64,000 nt of DNA from Nocardiopsis sp. FIRDI 009 (lineage in GTDB: Bacteria > Actinomycetota > Actinomycetes > Streptosporangiales > Streptosporangiaceae): assembly GCF_003386285.1 (NCBI RefSeq), contig NZ_QPNC01000004.1:1-64000 (forward strand), read 5' to 3'. A program made the translations under genes and the position numbers. The notes under the pieces were generated by a model. It made no database searches and was not told the DNA's origin. It saw only the letters and a list, made by a program, of their open reading frames with translations. This document shows positions 35,911 to 44,284 of this stretch, piece after piece (within the stretch, counting starts at the first letter, position 1; the number at the start of each line of letters is the position of its first letter).

Positions 35911-36726
35911 TCAGGACGAGAACTGGCCGGGCTTCCGGCCGGGCCCGGCCGGGCCCCGGTAGGCCTGGGCGATGTCGAGCCAGTGGTCGGCGTCGGCTCC
36001 GACCGCGGAGACGTCGAGGTCGTCGCGGTGGCGGCGGCGGGTGACGAGCAGGCAGAAGTCGGCGGCGTCCCCGGTGATCCGCTGCTCGGCCTCGGCGGGG
36101 CCGAACTCCCACTTGTCGCCCGAGGGCGAGGTGAGCTCGAAGCGGAACTCGGTGTCCGGCGGGGTGAGCCCCCGGGACTGGTAGCCGAACTCCCAGACCA
36201 TCACGGCGAACCCGACCACGTTGCCGATCCGGTCGGTGCGCTCGGGGACGACGCCCAGCGTGTCGGCGATGTCCTGGCCGTGGGCGAGGACCTCCATCAT
36301 GCCCGCGCAGGCCAGGACGCCCGGGGGGATGGGACGCACGAGCCAGGGCACAGGCTGGTCGGCGGGGGCCGCCGCGAGCGCCTCCACCGCGAAGTCGCGG
36401 TCGGCGCGCCAGCGGGCGAGCAGCTTCCCGGGGTCGTCCAGGGGGTAGGTCCGCAGGACCGCGTTCACCGCCCCGTCGAAATCCTTGCCGGCCTCGGCCG
36501 TCATGGCGGCGAAGGCGTCGGCGTCGAAGGCCGCGGTCCCGGCCAGCCGGAAGACGAAGGAGAGGTGGGCGACCTGGTGGGCCACGGTCCACCCCGGGGC
36601 CGGGGTCTCGCGCGCCCAGTCGGCCGGGTCCAGGTCGGCCACCAGGGCGTCGATCTGGGCCGCCTCCGCGGCCAGGTCGTCGATGACGGCGGGCAGTTCG
36701 GTGATGACGTTGGGCAGGTTGTTCAC
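35911..36726 (-). CDS. Maleylpyruvate-isomerase-like (mycothiol-type, DinB-fold) protein
   Basis: 271 residues from GTG 36726, with AAGGGA upstream and GTGA overlap with the preceding gene. The N-terminal about 150 residues are a DinB-like four-helix domain (MDMPI_N) with GWTVAHQVAHLSF (about residue 44), which carries His residues of the metal site, and GMMEVLAHGQDIADTLG (about 141). The C-terminal half is the sterol-carrier-like domain (FELTSPSGDKWEFGP). Characterised relatives use mycothiol as cofactor for isomerisation, but many family members have no known reaction. In an enediyne operon, a thiol-dependent step or detoxification is conceivable; this is speculation. The fold assignment is sound. 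Confidence 0.7.
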   Translation of the reverse strand: MNNLPNVITELPAVIDDLAAEAAQIDALVADLDPADWARETPAPGWTVAHQVAHLSFVFRLAGTAAFDADAFAAMTAEAGKDFDGAVNAVLRTYPLDDPGKLLARWRADRDFAVEALAAAPADQPVPWLVRPIPPGVLACAGMMEVLAHGQDIADTLGVVPERTDRIGNVVGFAVMVWEFGYQSRGLTPPDTEFRFELTSPSGDKWEFGPAEAEQRITGDAADFCLLVTRRRHRDDLDVSAVGADADHWLDIAQAYRGPAGPGRKPGQFSS

Positions 36727-37754
36727 GTCTGGTTCCCTTGCTTGGGTTCGGTGGGGGGTACGGATGCGAGGGTGCGGGCGGTGGTGTGGCGGGCCGCAGC
36801 CATCGCGGCCCAGGAGACGGCCCTGACCAGGTCGGCGTCGTCGAGTCCGACGCGGCGGCACTCGGCGACGGTGTCGTCGCCGACCTGGAAGGAGGCGCGC
36901 GCGGTGAGCAGGACCAGCCGCCCCAGGGCCCGGTCGGACGCGGGCAGCGCGGCGACGGGCTCCTCCGCCCAGGCGCGGCTGACCCCTGCGGGGGCGGTGC
37001 CGTGCTCGCGGAGGTGCTGGTGAACCAGGTCCCGGACGGAGCCCGGGAGGACCCGGGCCCCGGCCTCGTCGACGGCGGCGGCCACCCCGGCCAGGACGCG
37101 CTGGATCCGCGGTTCCCCTGCGGCCCAGCGCAGGTCCGGGGGGACGGGCGCGTTCCGGGCGGTCCGGGGCAGCAGTTCCAACGACGTGTCGGGGGCCGGC
37201 GGCGGGCCCGTTCGGGCGGCGATCACCGCTCCCGTGGCGCTCCGCAGCCGCCCCCGTACCGGCCCGGGCGCGAAGCCGGGCAGGGGCGAGTCGGGCAGGA
37301 AGACGTTGACCAGCCGGTTGATGTGGTGGAAGGTGAATTCGACCGCGCCCAGTTCGGCTCCCTCGGCGGGGGTGACCGGTCTGAGCGACCGCGGGTCGGG
37401 GGTGTCGGCGCCGTTCCCGGTCCCGTCGAGGGAGCCGAGGGTCGCGCCGTGCACCTCCACGCAGTAGGGGCAGGTGTTGGCCCGGGACACGGCCGTGGCG
37501 ACGGCCTCCCGCTCGTCCCGTGTGGTCCGCCCCGGCACGAGGAGCGACTCGCGCAGCGCCGTCCAGGTCGCCGCGGCGCACTCCGGGGCGGGCGAGAGCA
37601 TGGCCACGGGCGGGGCGAGGACGCCGAAGTCCCGCTCCACCCGGCGGTGGAGGTCGGCGGCCCGGCCGCGCGCCCGCCCCGGTGGGTCGGGACGGATGTG
37701 GCGCACCTCGTTCAGCGACCGGCGTACGGCCGCCCGCAGGATGGAACGGAGCAC
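36723..37754 (-). CDS. AhpD/carboxymuconolactone-decarboxylase-like protein
   Basis: 343 residues from GTG 37754, preceded by GGAGGAGG. The recognisable motif is RANTCPYCVEVHG (about residue 90), the CxxC active site of the AhpD-like family, followed by helices rich in Ala/Val. A second, weaker repeat of the fold runs through the C-terminal 150 residues (TARASFQVGDDTVAECRRVGLDDADLV). AhpD proteins use the CxxC for peroxide or disulfide chemistry with a His partner. It is coupled to the MDMPI-like gene below and follows the GMC oxidoreductase. The role in the pathway is unknown; peroxide removal beside several oxidases, or a redox step on a thiol, are possibilities. Confidence 0.62.
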   Translation of the reverse strand: MLRSILRAAVRRSLNEVRHIRPDPPGRARGRAADLHRRVERDFGVLAPPVAMLSPAPECAAATWTALRESLLVPGRTTRDEREAVATAVSRANTCPYCVEVHGATLGSLDGTGNGADTPDPRSLRPVTPAEGAELGAVEFTFHHINRLVNVFLPDSPLPGFAPGPVRGRLRSATGAVIAARTGPPPAPDTSLELLPRTARNAPVPPDLRWAAGEPRIQRVLAGVAAAVDEAGARVLPGSVRDLVHQHLREHGTAPAGVSRAWAEEPVAALPASDRALGRLVLLTARASFQVGDDTVAECRRVGLDDADLVRAVSWAAMAAARHTTARTLASVPPTEPKQGNQT

Positions 37755-37783
37755 GGGGCCTCCTCCCGTGTCGGAGTGTCCGG

Positions 37784-39436
37784 TCAGGCCGAGGACCGGT
37801 CGGCCAGGTGGAGGACGCCCCCGCGCCCCGACGTGGCGCCGTCGGGAGCGGGAGCGCCGTAGGTGACGTCGACGCCGCGCGCTCGGGCAGCCTCGACGAT
37901 GCCGGGCACGGAGCGCTCGGCGAGGGCGGCGATGGTCATCGCCGGGTTGACGGTGAGGGCTCCGGGCACCGAGGAGCCGTCGGTGACGAAGATCCCGGGG
38001 TGGCCTCTCAGCTCGTGCCGGTCGTCCAGGGCCGAGGTGTGCGGGTCGTCGCCGATCCGGCACGAGGCCAGCGGGTGCACGGTGTAGGCCCCGACCAGGT
38101 CGTTGGTCCAGGGGGCGACGCTCGCGATCCCGTCCTTCTCCAGGATCTCCTTGACCTCTGCGTCGGCGCTCGTCCAGCCGTGCCAGGTGTTGGCCGTGGG
38201 CCGGTAGGTGAGCGGACCGCGGCCCAGCATCTGCTGGGACAGGCGCACGGCGTTGCCCGTGGGCGGGGGCGCGCCGAAGACGCCCTCGTTGTCGTCCTCG
38301 CTCATGGTGAAGATGATCAGCCAGGACTTCCAGCGGCGGAGCATCTCCTTCTTGTCGGCGCCGAACCACGACGGTGTCGGGGCGCCGGGGGTCTGGGCGA
38401 GGATGGTGCCCAGGGCCGGGGGGAAGTAGAGCTGTTCGAGCGAGTAGCGGGAGTACTCCGGCAGCGCCGGGTCGAGGCGGTCCCAGTTGGCCACGCAGGG
38501 GCCCTTGCCGACCTGGAACGCCTCGTAGGCGCGTTCGTCGTCGCGGGACAGGCCGAGGACGTCGCGGACCCGGTCCTCGTTGATGACGGCGGTGTTGAGC
38601 CGCTCTCCGTTTCCGGAGAAGTAGCGGCCCACCGCGTGCGGCATGGTGCCCAGGCGCTCCTCGGAGCGCTTGAGGATGACGGGTGTGGCTCCGGCCCCGG
38701 CCGCGAGCACGACGATCCTGGCGTCGATGGCGCCCGAGTCGGTGGTGACCCGGTAGTCGCTGTCGTCGATGACGTTGTAGTGGACCCGGTATCCGCCGTC
38801 GTCGAGCCGTTCCAGCCGCTGGACCTCGTGCAACGGCCGGATCCGCGCCCCGTGTGCGACGGCGGCGGGCAGGTAGTTGAACACCAGGGACTTCTTGGCC
38901 TCGAACCGGCAGCCCGCCATCATCCAGTTGCAGTTGACGCAGGCGTCCTTGTCGATGGCGACGGGGACCGGGTTGGCCGTGCGCCCGGAGTGGTCGCAGG
39001 CCGCGCCCCAGAGCCCGCCCGCGTAGCTGACGTCGGACCAGTCCTGGGTACGCACCCCCAGTGCCTCGGCGACGCGGTCGTACCAGGGGTCGAGGGTGTC
39101 GCGGCTGATCGAGGAGGGCCACATGCGCCGCCCGATCGAGCCCCGCCGCTCGAAGACGAACCGGGGCGCCCGGGGCAGCGCGGCGAAGTACACCATGCTC
39201 CCGCCGCCCACGCAGTTGCCGCCGAGCACGCTCATCCCGTCGCCCACGGTGAAGTCGAAGGCGCGGGTGTACGAGGAGCCGAGGAGGAAGTCGTGTTCGA
39301 GCTCCTCGGTCTCCAGCCAGGGACCGCGTTCGAGGACGGTGACGCGCGCACCGCCCGCCGCGAGGTGGTAGGCGGTGATGGCGCCGCCGAATCCGCTGCC
39401 GACGACGAGGACGTCGGTCTTCTCCGTGGCCGTCAT
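37784..39436 (-). CDS. GMC-type FAD oxidoreductase (E9-like)
   Basis: 550 residues, ATG overlapping the preceding stop (ATGA). Glucose-methanol-choline oxidoreductase of the cholesterol-oxidase-like branch: FAD motif VVGSGFGGAITAYHLA (residues 11-26), ERGPW, NCVGGGSMVYF (about 74), and a C-terminal YTVHPLASCRIGDDP / GSSVPGALTVNPAMTIAALAE region (about 455-515) with the His/Asn catalytic positions. Nine-membered enediyne clusters carry a comparable oxidoreductase (E9) whose step is unsettled. The preceding small gene is the type of companion subunit often paired with such enzymes. It probably oxidises a hydroxyl on the core or a polyene intermediate (inference). Confidence 0.82.
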   Translation of the reverse strand: MTATEKTDVLVVGSGFGGAITAYHLAAGGARVTVLERGPWLETEELEHDFLLGSSYTRAFDFTVGDGMSVLGGNCVGGGSMVYFAALPRAPRFVFERRGSIGRRMWPSSISRDTLDPWYDRVAEALGVRTQDWSDVSYAGGLWGAACDHSGRTANPVPVAIDKDACVNCNWMMAGCRFEAKKSLVFNYLPAAVAHGARIRPLHEVQRLERLDDGGYRVHYNVIDDSDYRVTTDSGAIDARIVVLAAGAGATPVILKRSEERLGTMPHAVGRYFSGNGERLNTAVINEDRVRDVLGLSRDDERAYEAFQVGKGPCVANWDRLDPALPEYSRYSLEQLYFPPALGTILAQTPGAPTPSWFGADKKEMLRRWKSWLIIFTMSEDDNEGVFGAPPPTGNAVRLSQQMLGRGPLTYRPTANTWHGWTSADAEVKEILEKDGIASVAPWTNDLVGAYTVHPLASCRIGDDPHTSALDDRHELRGHPGIFVTDGSSVPGALTVNPAMTIAALAERSVPGIVEAARARGVDVTYGAPAPDGATSGRGGVLHLADRSSA

Positions 39437-40002
39437 GCGGGGCTCCCCGAGGGTGTCGTGTCCGGGTGGAGGCGGGCCAGGGGCCTGCCGTAGGAGTACT
39501 CCTTGAAGCGCAGCAGCCCGTCAGGGTCGGGGGCGGCGAAACCCATCGCCGTCAGCCCGGGGTGCCCGGCCGCGATGGCGGCGGGCGTGCTCATGTGGGC
39601 CGCGCTGTCGAAGGCCATGTTGCAGAAGAGCGCGAGCATCACCCAGAACTCCTTCTCCGGGTGGCCGGGCGAGGTCAGCGCTCGGACGAGGGCGGTGCGG
39701 TCCTCGAAGGAGAGCCGGACGAAGGACGGGAGCCGCCCGCCCGTGGGCAGGCCGTGCTCGCGCGCGTACCGTTCGGCGTGCCCGTTGAGGAGTTCGACGA
39801 ACTCCGCGAGCCCGGACGTCAGGCCCGTCGCGGGGGTTCGCAGCAGCTCCAGCGCTCCGGCCTCGACCGAACCGGCGTCGTGCGAGTGCCCCGCGACGCT
39901 CACGTCGTCCGGTCCGCGCTTCGCGCCCGGGAGGATGGTGTCGGCGAACGCCTCCAGAGTCAGTGTCTCGTCACTTTCCGTGTCGGGGGTTCCCCTCGGC
40001 AT
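39433..40002 (-). CDS. DUF5987-like companion of the GMC oxidoreductase (E8-like)
   Basis: 189 residues, ATG. The start LTLEAFADTILPGAKRGPDD is typical of gluconate 2-dehydrogenase subunit-3-like and DUF5987 proteins, which are usually encoded just before a GMC oxidoreductase. The rest is helical, with SFEDRTALVRALT (about residue 97), EKEFWVMLALFCNMAFDSAAH (about 115) and a GRPLARLHPD end. No catalytic motif of its own is seen; it lacks the Tat signal seen in some relatives. Coupled to the GMC gene by ATGA overlap, it is probably a structural or maturation partner. A C-1027 E8-type counterpart is likely but could not be verified here. Confidence 0.65.
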   Translation of the reverse strand: MPRGTPDTESDETLTLEAFADTILPGAKRGPDDVSVAGHSHDAGSVEAGALELLRTPATGLTSGLAEFVELLNGHAERYAREHGLPTGGRLPSFVRLSFEDRTALVRALTSPGHPEKEFWVMLALFCNMAFDSAAHMSTPAAIAAGHPGLTAMGFAAPDPDGLLRFKEYSYGRPLARLHPDTTPSGSPA

Positions 40003-40045
40003 GGTCGTCTCCTGTCGTGGTGGGGCGCGTCGTGTGTCCGGTGTC

Positions 40046-41392
40046 CTAGACCTCGTGGACGTGCATCGGGAGGCCGCCGCGTACGCGCAGCGAGAGCATG
40101 GCCTCAGGGAACGCCCGGTGGCCCGGTGGGAGGGTGAGGCGCAGGTCGCGCGCGATGACCGCGAGCACGAAGACGGCCTCCATCATCCCCAGGTTGCTGC
40201 CCACGCAGACCCGCGGTCCGGCACCGAAGGGGATATAGGCGTAGCGGTGCCGGTCGTCGCGGCGGTCCGGGGCGAAGCGTTCGGGGTCGAACCGCTCGGG
40301 GTCGCTCCAGGAGTCGGCGCGACGGTGCAGGGTGTAGGGGCAGATCAGGACGTCCGATCCGGCGGGCACGTGGTAGCCGCCCACCTCGTCGTCGGCCAGC
40401 GCCACGCGCGGCAGGATCCACACCGCCGGGTACAGGCGCATGGTCTCCTGGACGACCATCGTGGTGAAGGTCAACCTGTGGAGGTCCTCGTGGGTCGGCG
40501 CGCGGTCCCCGAGGACGCGCACCGCCTCCTCCCTGAGCCGCTCCGCGGTACCGGGATTGCGGTCCACGAGGTAAAACGCCCAGCTCAGGGTGCTGGCCGT
40601 GGTCTCATGACCGGCCAGCAGCAGCGTGACCAGTTCGTCGCGCACACGGCGGGAACGGAGCCGCGGGTCGGTCTCCGAGGCGGCGTCGGCCAGTACGCGC
40701 GAGAGCGCGTCGTCCGCGTCCCCGTCGGCGGTGTGCTCCCGGACCAGCCGTCGCACGATCCGTTCGAGTTCCGCGCGGGCGCGCCGGAACCGCGTCTGGG
40801 TGCGGAAGGGCAGCCACACCGGGAGGGAGTTCAGCGTGACCATGTCGAACATGGCCTGGTCCTGGACGGCCTCGAAGGCGGCGCCGATGGTGTCGAAGGC
40901 GTGCAGGTCGGTGTCCAGGAGGGTCCGGCCCAGGACGCCCAGGGTCAGGGAGGTGGCCTCCTCCACCAGGTCCACGGTGCCCCGTCCGGCCCGTGCCCTC
41001 AGCCGGTCGGCGAGGGCGACGGCCTCCTTGGCCACCGCGTCCGCCTGGGCGGCGATCCTGCGCTGCTGGAACACCGGGCGGATGGTCCGGCGCTGGGCGC
41101 GCCACAACCCGTCCTCGCTGGTCAGCAGACCGTCACCGAGGGCCCGCTTGGCGTGGACCTGGCCGATTCCCTTGTGGTAGTTGCCGTGGTTCTCGGCCAG
41201 CACGTGTTTGGCGTGGTCGGGATGGTTGAAGAGGTAGAGGGTCTTGGGCCCGGCGGCCATGCGCACGGCGTCACCGTGGCGTTCGACCGCTGTGGACATC
41301 ATGGCGAGCCGGTCGGTGAGGAGGTCGCGCAGCATTCCGGGGATCGCCGAGGGCGGGGTCCGCGGCGGGTGGCGCCGGTCCGTCCGGGTCAC
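40046..41392 (-). CDS. Cytochrome P450 (E7-like)
   Basis: 448 residues from GTG 41392 with GGAGGAGG upstream; overlaps the stop of the UnbL gene as GTGA. The heme loop is FGAGPRVCVG with Cys396, the I-helix AGHETTAS is canonical, and the ExxR motif is QETMRLYP (about residue 315). Longer than most bacterial class I P450s and similar in style to CYP102/CYP110-like enzymes, such as SgcE7 of the C-1027 cluster. From context it oxidises the enediyne core or its linear precursor. No ferredoxin gene is seen nearby. It sits between unbL and the E8/E9-like pair in one continuous overlapped operon. Confidence 0.85.
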   Translation of the reverse strand: MTRTDRRHPPRTPPSAIPGMLRDLLTDRLAMMSTAVERHGDAVRMAAGPKTLYLFNHPDHAKHVLAENHGNYHKGIGQVHAKRALGDGLLTSEDGLWRAQRRTIRPVFQQRRIAAQADAVAKEAVALADRLRARAGRGTVDLVEEATSLTLGVLGRTLLDTDLHAFDTIGAAFEAVQDQAMFDMVTLNSLPVWLPFRTQTRFRRARAELERIVRRLVREHTADGDADDALSRVLADAASETDPRLRSRRVRDELVTLLLAGHETTASTLSWAFYLVDRNPGTAERLREEAVRVLGDRAPTHEDLHRLTFTTMVVQETMRLYPAVWILPRVALADDEVGGYHVPAGSDVLICPYTLHRRADSWSDPERFDPERFAPDRRDDRHRYAYIPFGAGPRVCVGSNLGMMEAVFVLAVIARDLRLTLPPGHRAFPEAMLSLRVRGGLPMHVHEV

Positions 41393-42375
41393 GAGCTCGC
41401 ACCTCCTCCGTCCCGGAGTGCGAACTCGTCGACCAGGCGGGCCCGCCACTCCTCGTAGTGGGGACGCGCGGGATCCTCGGGGCCGGACGCCTCGGGACGC
41501 AGGTCCCGGGAGAGTCGGGCGGCCTTCTCCGCGTCCATGCCGCACAGGACCCGGGCCGCCGTCTCCGTGTGGGGGACGACCAGGTCCGCGCGCACCCTGG
41601 CCTCGGCGGCGAAGGAGCCGCCCTGCGCGAGGTGGTGGACGTGTTCTCCCGCGTGTTCGCGAAGCCGGTGCAGCTCGTCCGTGTCGGCGCCGCCCGCGTA
41701 GGTGGCGGCCAGCCCCACCCCGGCATAGAGGTCGGCCCGACGCCGCCAGGGGAACGATCCGACCAGGTCGGCGACCCGGTCGACATCCGTCCCGCCCACG
41801 AACCACAGGGCCCGGCCGATCCCCTGGTCCGCGGCCCGGAGCCCGTAGGCCCCGTCACCGGTGTACTTGGCCGCGCGACCGTCCACCGCCCGCCGATGCA
41901 CGTGTTCGTCGGTGTGGAAGTAGGCCTGGTGGAAGCCGTAGCCGTCGTGGACGAGCCAGCGGAGCAGGGGGTCGAGGTGGCCCGTGTCCGGCCACAGCGG
42001 CCTGGGAAGACGGGCCATGGCCCACCCGATGCCGACGTAGGCCATGTAGATGTGGGGCGCGCCGGGTCCCTCCAGGAAGCGCCGGATCCGCCCGCCCCGC
42101 AACGACATCGCGTCGACCAGGGCGAGCCCCATCGCCGCGCCCTCGTAGGCGAAACCCTTGTAGCGGGCCGGGAGCGGGGCGAGGCGTTCGTCGGTCCGTT
42201 CCGCCGACCCCGTCTCCAAAGCGTCGCCGAGGCCGGTCAGAAAAGATTTTCCCACCGTTTCCAGAACATCACGGCCAGCGGGACCCTTGTCGTGGAAACC
42301 ACGTTTCTCCAACGTGGTCTCAGTCGTTTTCGGCGTGATGATCCGGCGCCTGAGCACACCGATCACACTGGCCAT
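41389..42375 (-). CDS. unbL: Enediyne biosynthesis protein UnbL (E3, DUF1702), copy 1
   Basis: 328 residues, ATG 42375 with GGGAGGA 4 nt upstream. DUF1702 family, known only from enediyne clusters. Characteristic segments are ARYKGFAYEGAAMGLALVD (about residue 66), YMAYVGIGWAMARLPR (about 102), GYGFHQAYFHTD (about 143), DQGIGRALWFVGG (about 180) and GVGLAATYAGG (about 214). No catalytic motif or signal peptide is recognisable; the function in warhead formation is unknown. The second copy lies just upstream (42,482). Its stop overlaps the P450 start. In most clusters E3 is beside E4/E5 and the PKS; here it is with oxidative tailoring genes. Confidence 0.9.
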   Translation of the reverse strand: MASVIGVLRRRIITPKTTETTLEKRGFHDKGPAGRDVLETVGKSFLTGLGDALETGSAERTDERLAPLPARYKGFAYEGAAMGLALVDAMSLRGGRIRRFLEGPGAPHIYMAYVGIGWAMARLPRPLWPDTGHLDPLLRWLVHDGYGFHQAYFHTDEHVHRRAVDGRAAKYTGDGAYGLRAADQGIGRALWFVGGTDVDRVADLVGSFPWRRRADLYAGVGLAATYAGGADTDELHRLREHAGEHVHHLAQGGSFAAEARVRADLVVPHTETAARVLCGMDAEKAARLSRDLRPEASGPEDPARPHYEEWRARLVDEFALRDGGGASS

Positions 42376-42481
42376 TTCGTCCTCCCGCCACATGCGACGG
42401 ACACGGTCGATTTCTTTTTTCCATGCTGCCGACACCGGTCGGCGCGGGGCTACTCCGCGATTGCGGCGCCCCGGATGTACG
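42376..42481 (-). other. Gap between the two unbL copies
   Basis: 106 bp with a short AT-rich stretch (around 42,410-42,420) and no visible gene. It may hold an internal promoter for copy 1 and the downstream genes; no clear hairpin terminator is seen. Confidence 0.35.
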
Positions 42482-43456
42482 TCAGCTGAAATGTTCGCGA
42501 ATTCCGGATCGCCACACCTCGTAGGCGGGCACACCGCCGTACTCCCCGGGTTCCACCGCGTGGTCGTCGGCCAGCGCGGCCGCCGCGGCCGCACTCAGTC
42601 CGGTGAGCGCGCGGACCACGGACTCGGTGTGGTCGGGAACGCACCCCGAGTACACCCGTGCCTTGGCCGCGAACACCGCGCCCTGCGCGACGTGGGGCGC
42701 CTCCGGACCGGCCGCGCGGAGCAGCTCTGCCAGCGGGGCGGGCTCGGCGCCGCCCGCGAAGGCGGCGGCGAGTCCCACCCCGCTCCACAGGTCGGGGCGG
42801 CGCCGTCGTGGGAAGGCGCGCACGGCGTCGGCGACCGCCGCGCACCGCGCGCCGTGGACGAACCACAGCGCGCGGCCGACCCCCTGGTCGAAGGCTCGGG
42901 GGAAGTAGTCGGGTGCGCCGAGCCACGGATACGTGTGGGGCGCGTCCTGGCGGTCCACCCAGCGCCGTGTGTCGAAGTAGGCGAGGTCGAACCCGTAACC
43001 GTCCACGGCCAACCAGCTCATGGTGGGGTGGTAGGGGTTGTCCGTGAGTTCGGGGAGGACCCCGCGCCACAGGCGCCGGGGCAACCGGGCCATGGCGAAC
43101 CCGATCCCGATGTAGGCGAGGAAGGTGTGCGGTCTGGCCGGACCGTCCATGAGGTCGCGGGTGCGGTCGGAGCGGCCGGCGGGGAGGGCGTCGCGCACGG
43201 TGAAGGCCATGACCGTGCCCTCGTAGGCGAACCCGCGCAGCGCGGCGTCCACCGTCTCCAGGCGGTGTTCGGCCTCCCCCAGGTGTCGTGCCTCCATTCC
43301 CCACTCGAAACCGCAGACCACGGCTTCGGGGATCCGCTCCAGGTTCCGTGCCGCGGGCGCGTCGCGACCGGGAAAGCCCCGACGCGCGAATCCGACCTCG
43401 GCCAGGGGAGGTGCGAGCAGTGCGCGCGCCACCGCGCGCGGGATCCGCCCCACCAC
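42482..43456 (-). CDS. Enediyne biosynthesis protein UnbL (E3, DUF1702), copy 2
   Basis: 324 residues, GTG 43456 three bases after the AraC stop; a second GTG follows immediately. DUF1702 paralogue of the 41,389 gene: RGFAYEGTVMAFTVRD (about residue 74), FLAYIGIGFAMARLPRRLW (about 111), GYGFDLAYFDT (about 152), DQGVGRALWFVHG (about 188), GVGLAAAFAGG (about 224). The N-terminal about 55 residues differ from copy 1. Identity along the shared region looks moderate, so this is an old duplication rather than a recent one. It may correspond to a second E-type gene present in some nine-membered clusters; I cannot confirm which. Co-transcribed with the AraC regulator. Confidence 0.85.
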   Translation of the reverse strand: MVGRIPRAVARALLAPPLAEVGFARRGFPGRDAPAARNLERIPEAVVCGFEWGMEARHLGEAEHRLETVDAALRGFAYEGTVMAFTVRDALPAGRSDRTRDLMDGPARPHTFLAYIGIGFAMARLPRRLWRGVLPELTDNPYHPTMSWLAVDGYGFDLAYFDTRRWVDRQDAPHTYPWLGAPDYFPRAFDQGVGRALWFVHGARCAAVADAVRAFPRRRRPDLWSGVGLAAAFAGGAEPAPLAELLRAAGPEAPHVAQGAVFAAKARVYSGCVPDHTESVVRALTGLSAAAAAALADDHAVEPGEYGGVPAYEVWRSGIREHFS

Positions 43457-43459
43457 GGT

Positions 43460-44284
43460 TCAGGCCACCGTCGGCTGGAGGCTCAGGTCCGCGGTCCGCT
43501 GGGAGTCCGCGCCGGCAGCCGAGACGTCGGCGAGTGTCACGGCCATCGGTGTGACCGTCTCCTCGGTCGGCCGCGCCGACAGGGACACGTACGTGTTGAG
43601 CCCGGCGGCGATCGTGACCTGTCTACGGGTGTTGGCCGTCAGGACCCGACCGGCCGCCGCGCCGGCGCCGTGCGGCATGGCCACGGCGATGACGTGGTAG
43701 GAGCCGCTCGGCACACCGGTCACCTCGAACTCGGTCCGCCCGTGGGCGGTGAAGGCTTCGAAGGCCACCGGAGCCCTCTGGGGTGCCGCGTCGTGGAACA
43801 GCCCCACCACGGCGTCCGCGCCGCACACCTGGGAGGGGATCTCCAGGGTGCCGCGCAGGGTGTTGGTCGCCCCTGAGGCGCGGGACCGACCGCGGTTGGC
43901 CTCGATCATGTCCCCGAGGTCCGGCATGCGGGCGAAGTCGTCGGAGGCGGCGACCGTCAGTCTGGCGACGGCGGGGGACCGGTACTGGGTCGGGGACATG
44001 CCGACCGCCCGGGTGAACCTGCTGGTGAAGGTGCCCACGCTGTTGTATCCGACGCTGCACACGATGTCGGAGACGGTCAGGTCCGTGGTCAGGAGCATGC
44101 GTTTGGCCGCGAACAGGCGGACCGCCGTCAGGTAGCGGCCGGGGGTGAGGCCGATGGTGCGCGAGAAGATCCTTGAGAAGTGGTAGGGGCTGACGAAGAC
44201 CTCAGCAGCAACCTCGCTGAGGGTGATGGGCTCGTAATAGCGGCTACGGATGAACGCGACAGCTTGACGGACGGAACTCTCCAC
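43460..44284 (-). CDS. AraC-family transcriptional regulator
   Basis: 274 residues, GTG 44284 with GGGAGAG upstream. The AraC DNA-binding domain is N-terminal (residues 1-100): two helix-turn-helix units, with LSEVAAEVFVSPYHFSRIF (about 22) and VSDIVCSVGYNSVGTFTSRF (about 71). The C-terminal about 165 residues are beta-rich with no clear ligand-domain match. This order is the reverse of AraC itself. C-1027 has an AraC-type regulator (SgcR2), and this one probably activates the enediyne genes. It is the first gene of the long leftward operon to unbL, P450 and GMC genes, so it may control its own expression. Three TCGGCGA repeats lie upstream. Confidence 0.85.
   Translation of the reverse strand: MESSVRQAVAFIRSRYYEPITLSEVAAEVFVSPYHFSRIFSRTIGLTPGRYLTAVRLFAAKRMLLTTDLTVSDIVCSVGYNSVGTFTSRFTRAVGMSPTQYRSPAVARLTVAASDDFARMPDLGDMIEANRGRSRASGATNTLRGTLEIPSQVCGADAVVGLFHDAAPQRAPVAFEAFTAHGRTEFEVTGVPSGSYHVIAVAMPHGAGAAAGRVLTANTRRQVTIAAGLNTYVSLSARPTEETVTPMAVTLADVSAAGADSQRTADLSLQPTVA

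Noticed and set aside
33916..37023. 1,035-codon plus-strand open frame
   Set aside because: It runs antisense to the HpaB-like, MDMPI-like and AhpD-like genes and has no recognisable domain.
35911..37581. A 556-residue form of the MDMPI-like protein
   Set aside because: The N-terminal extension is antisense-like and Arg/Gly-rich and lies over the AhpD-like gene; GTG 36726 has a ribosome-binding site and GTGA coupling.
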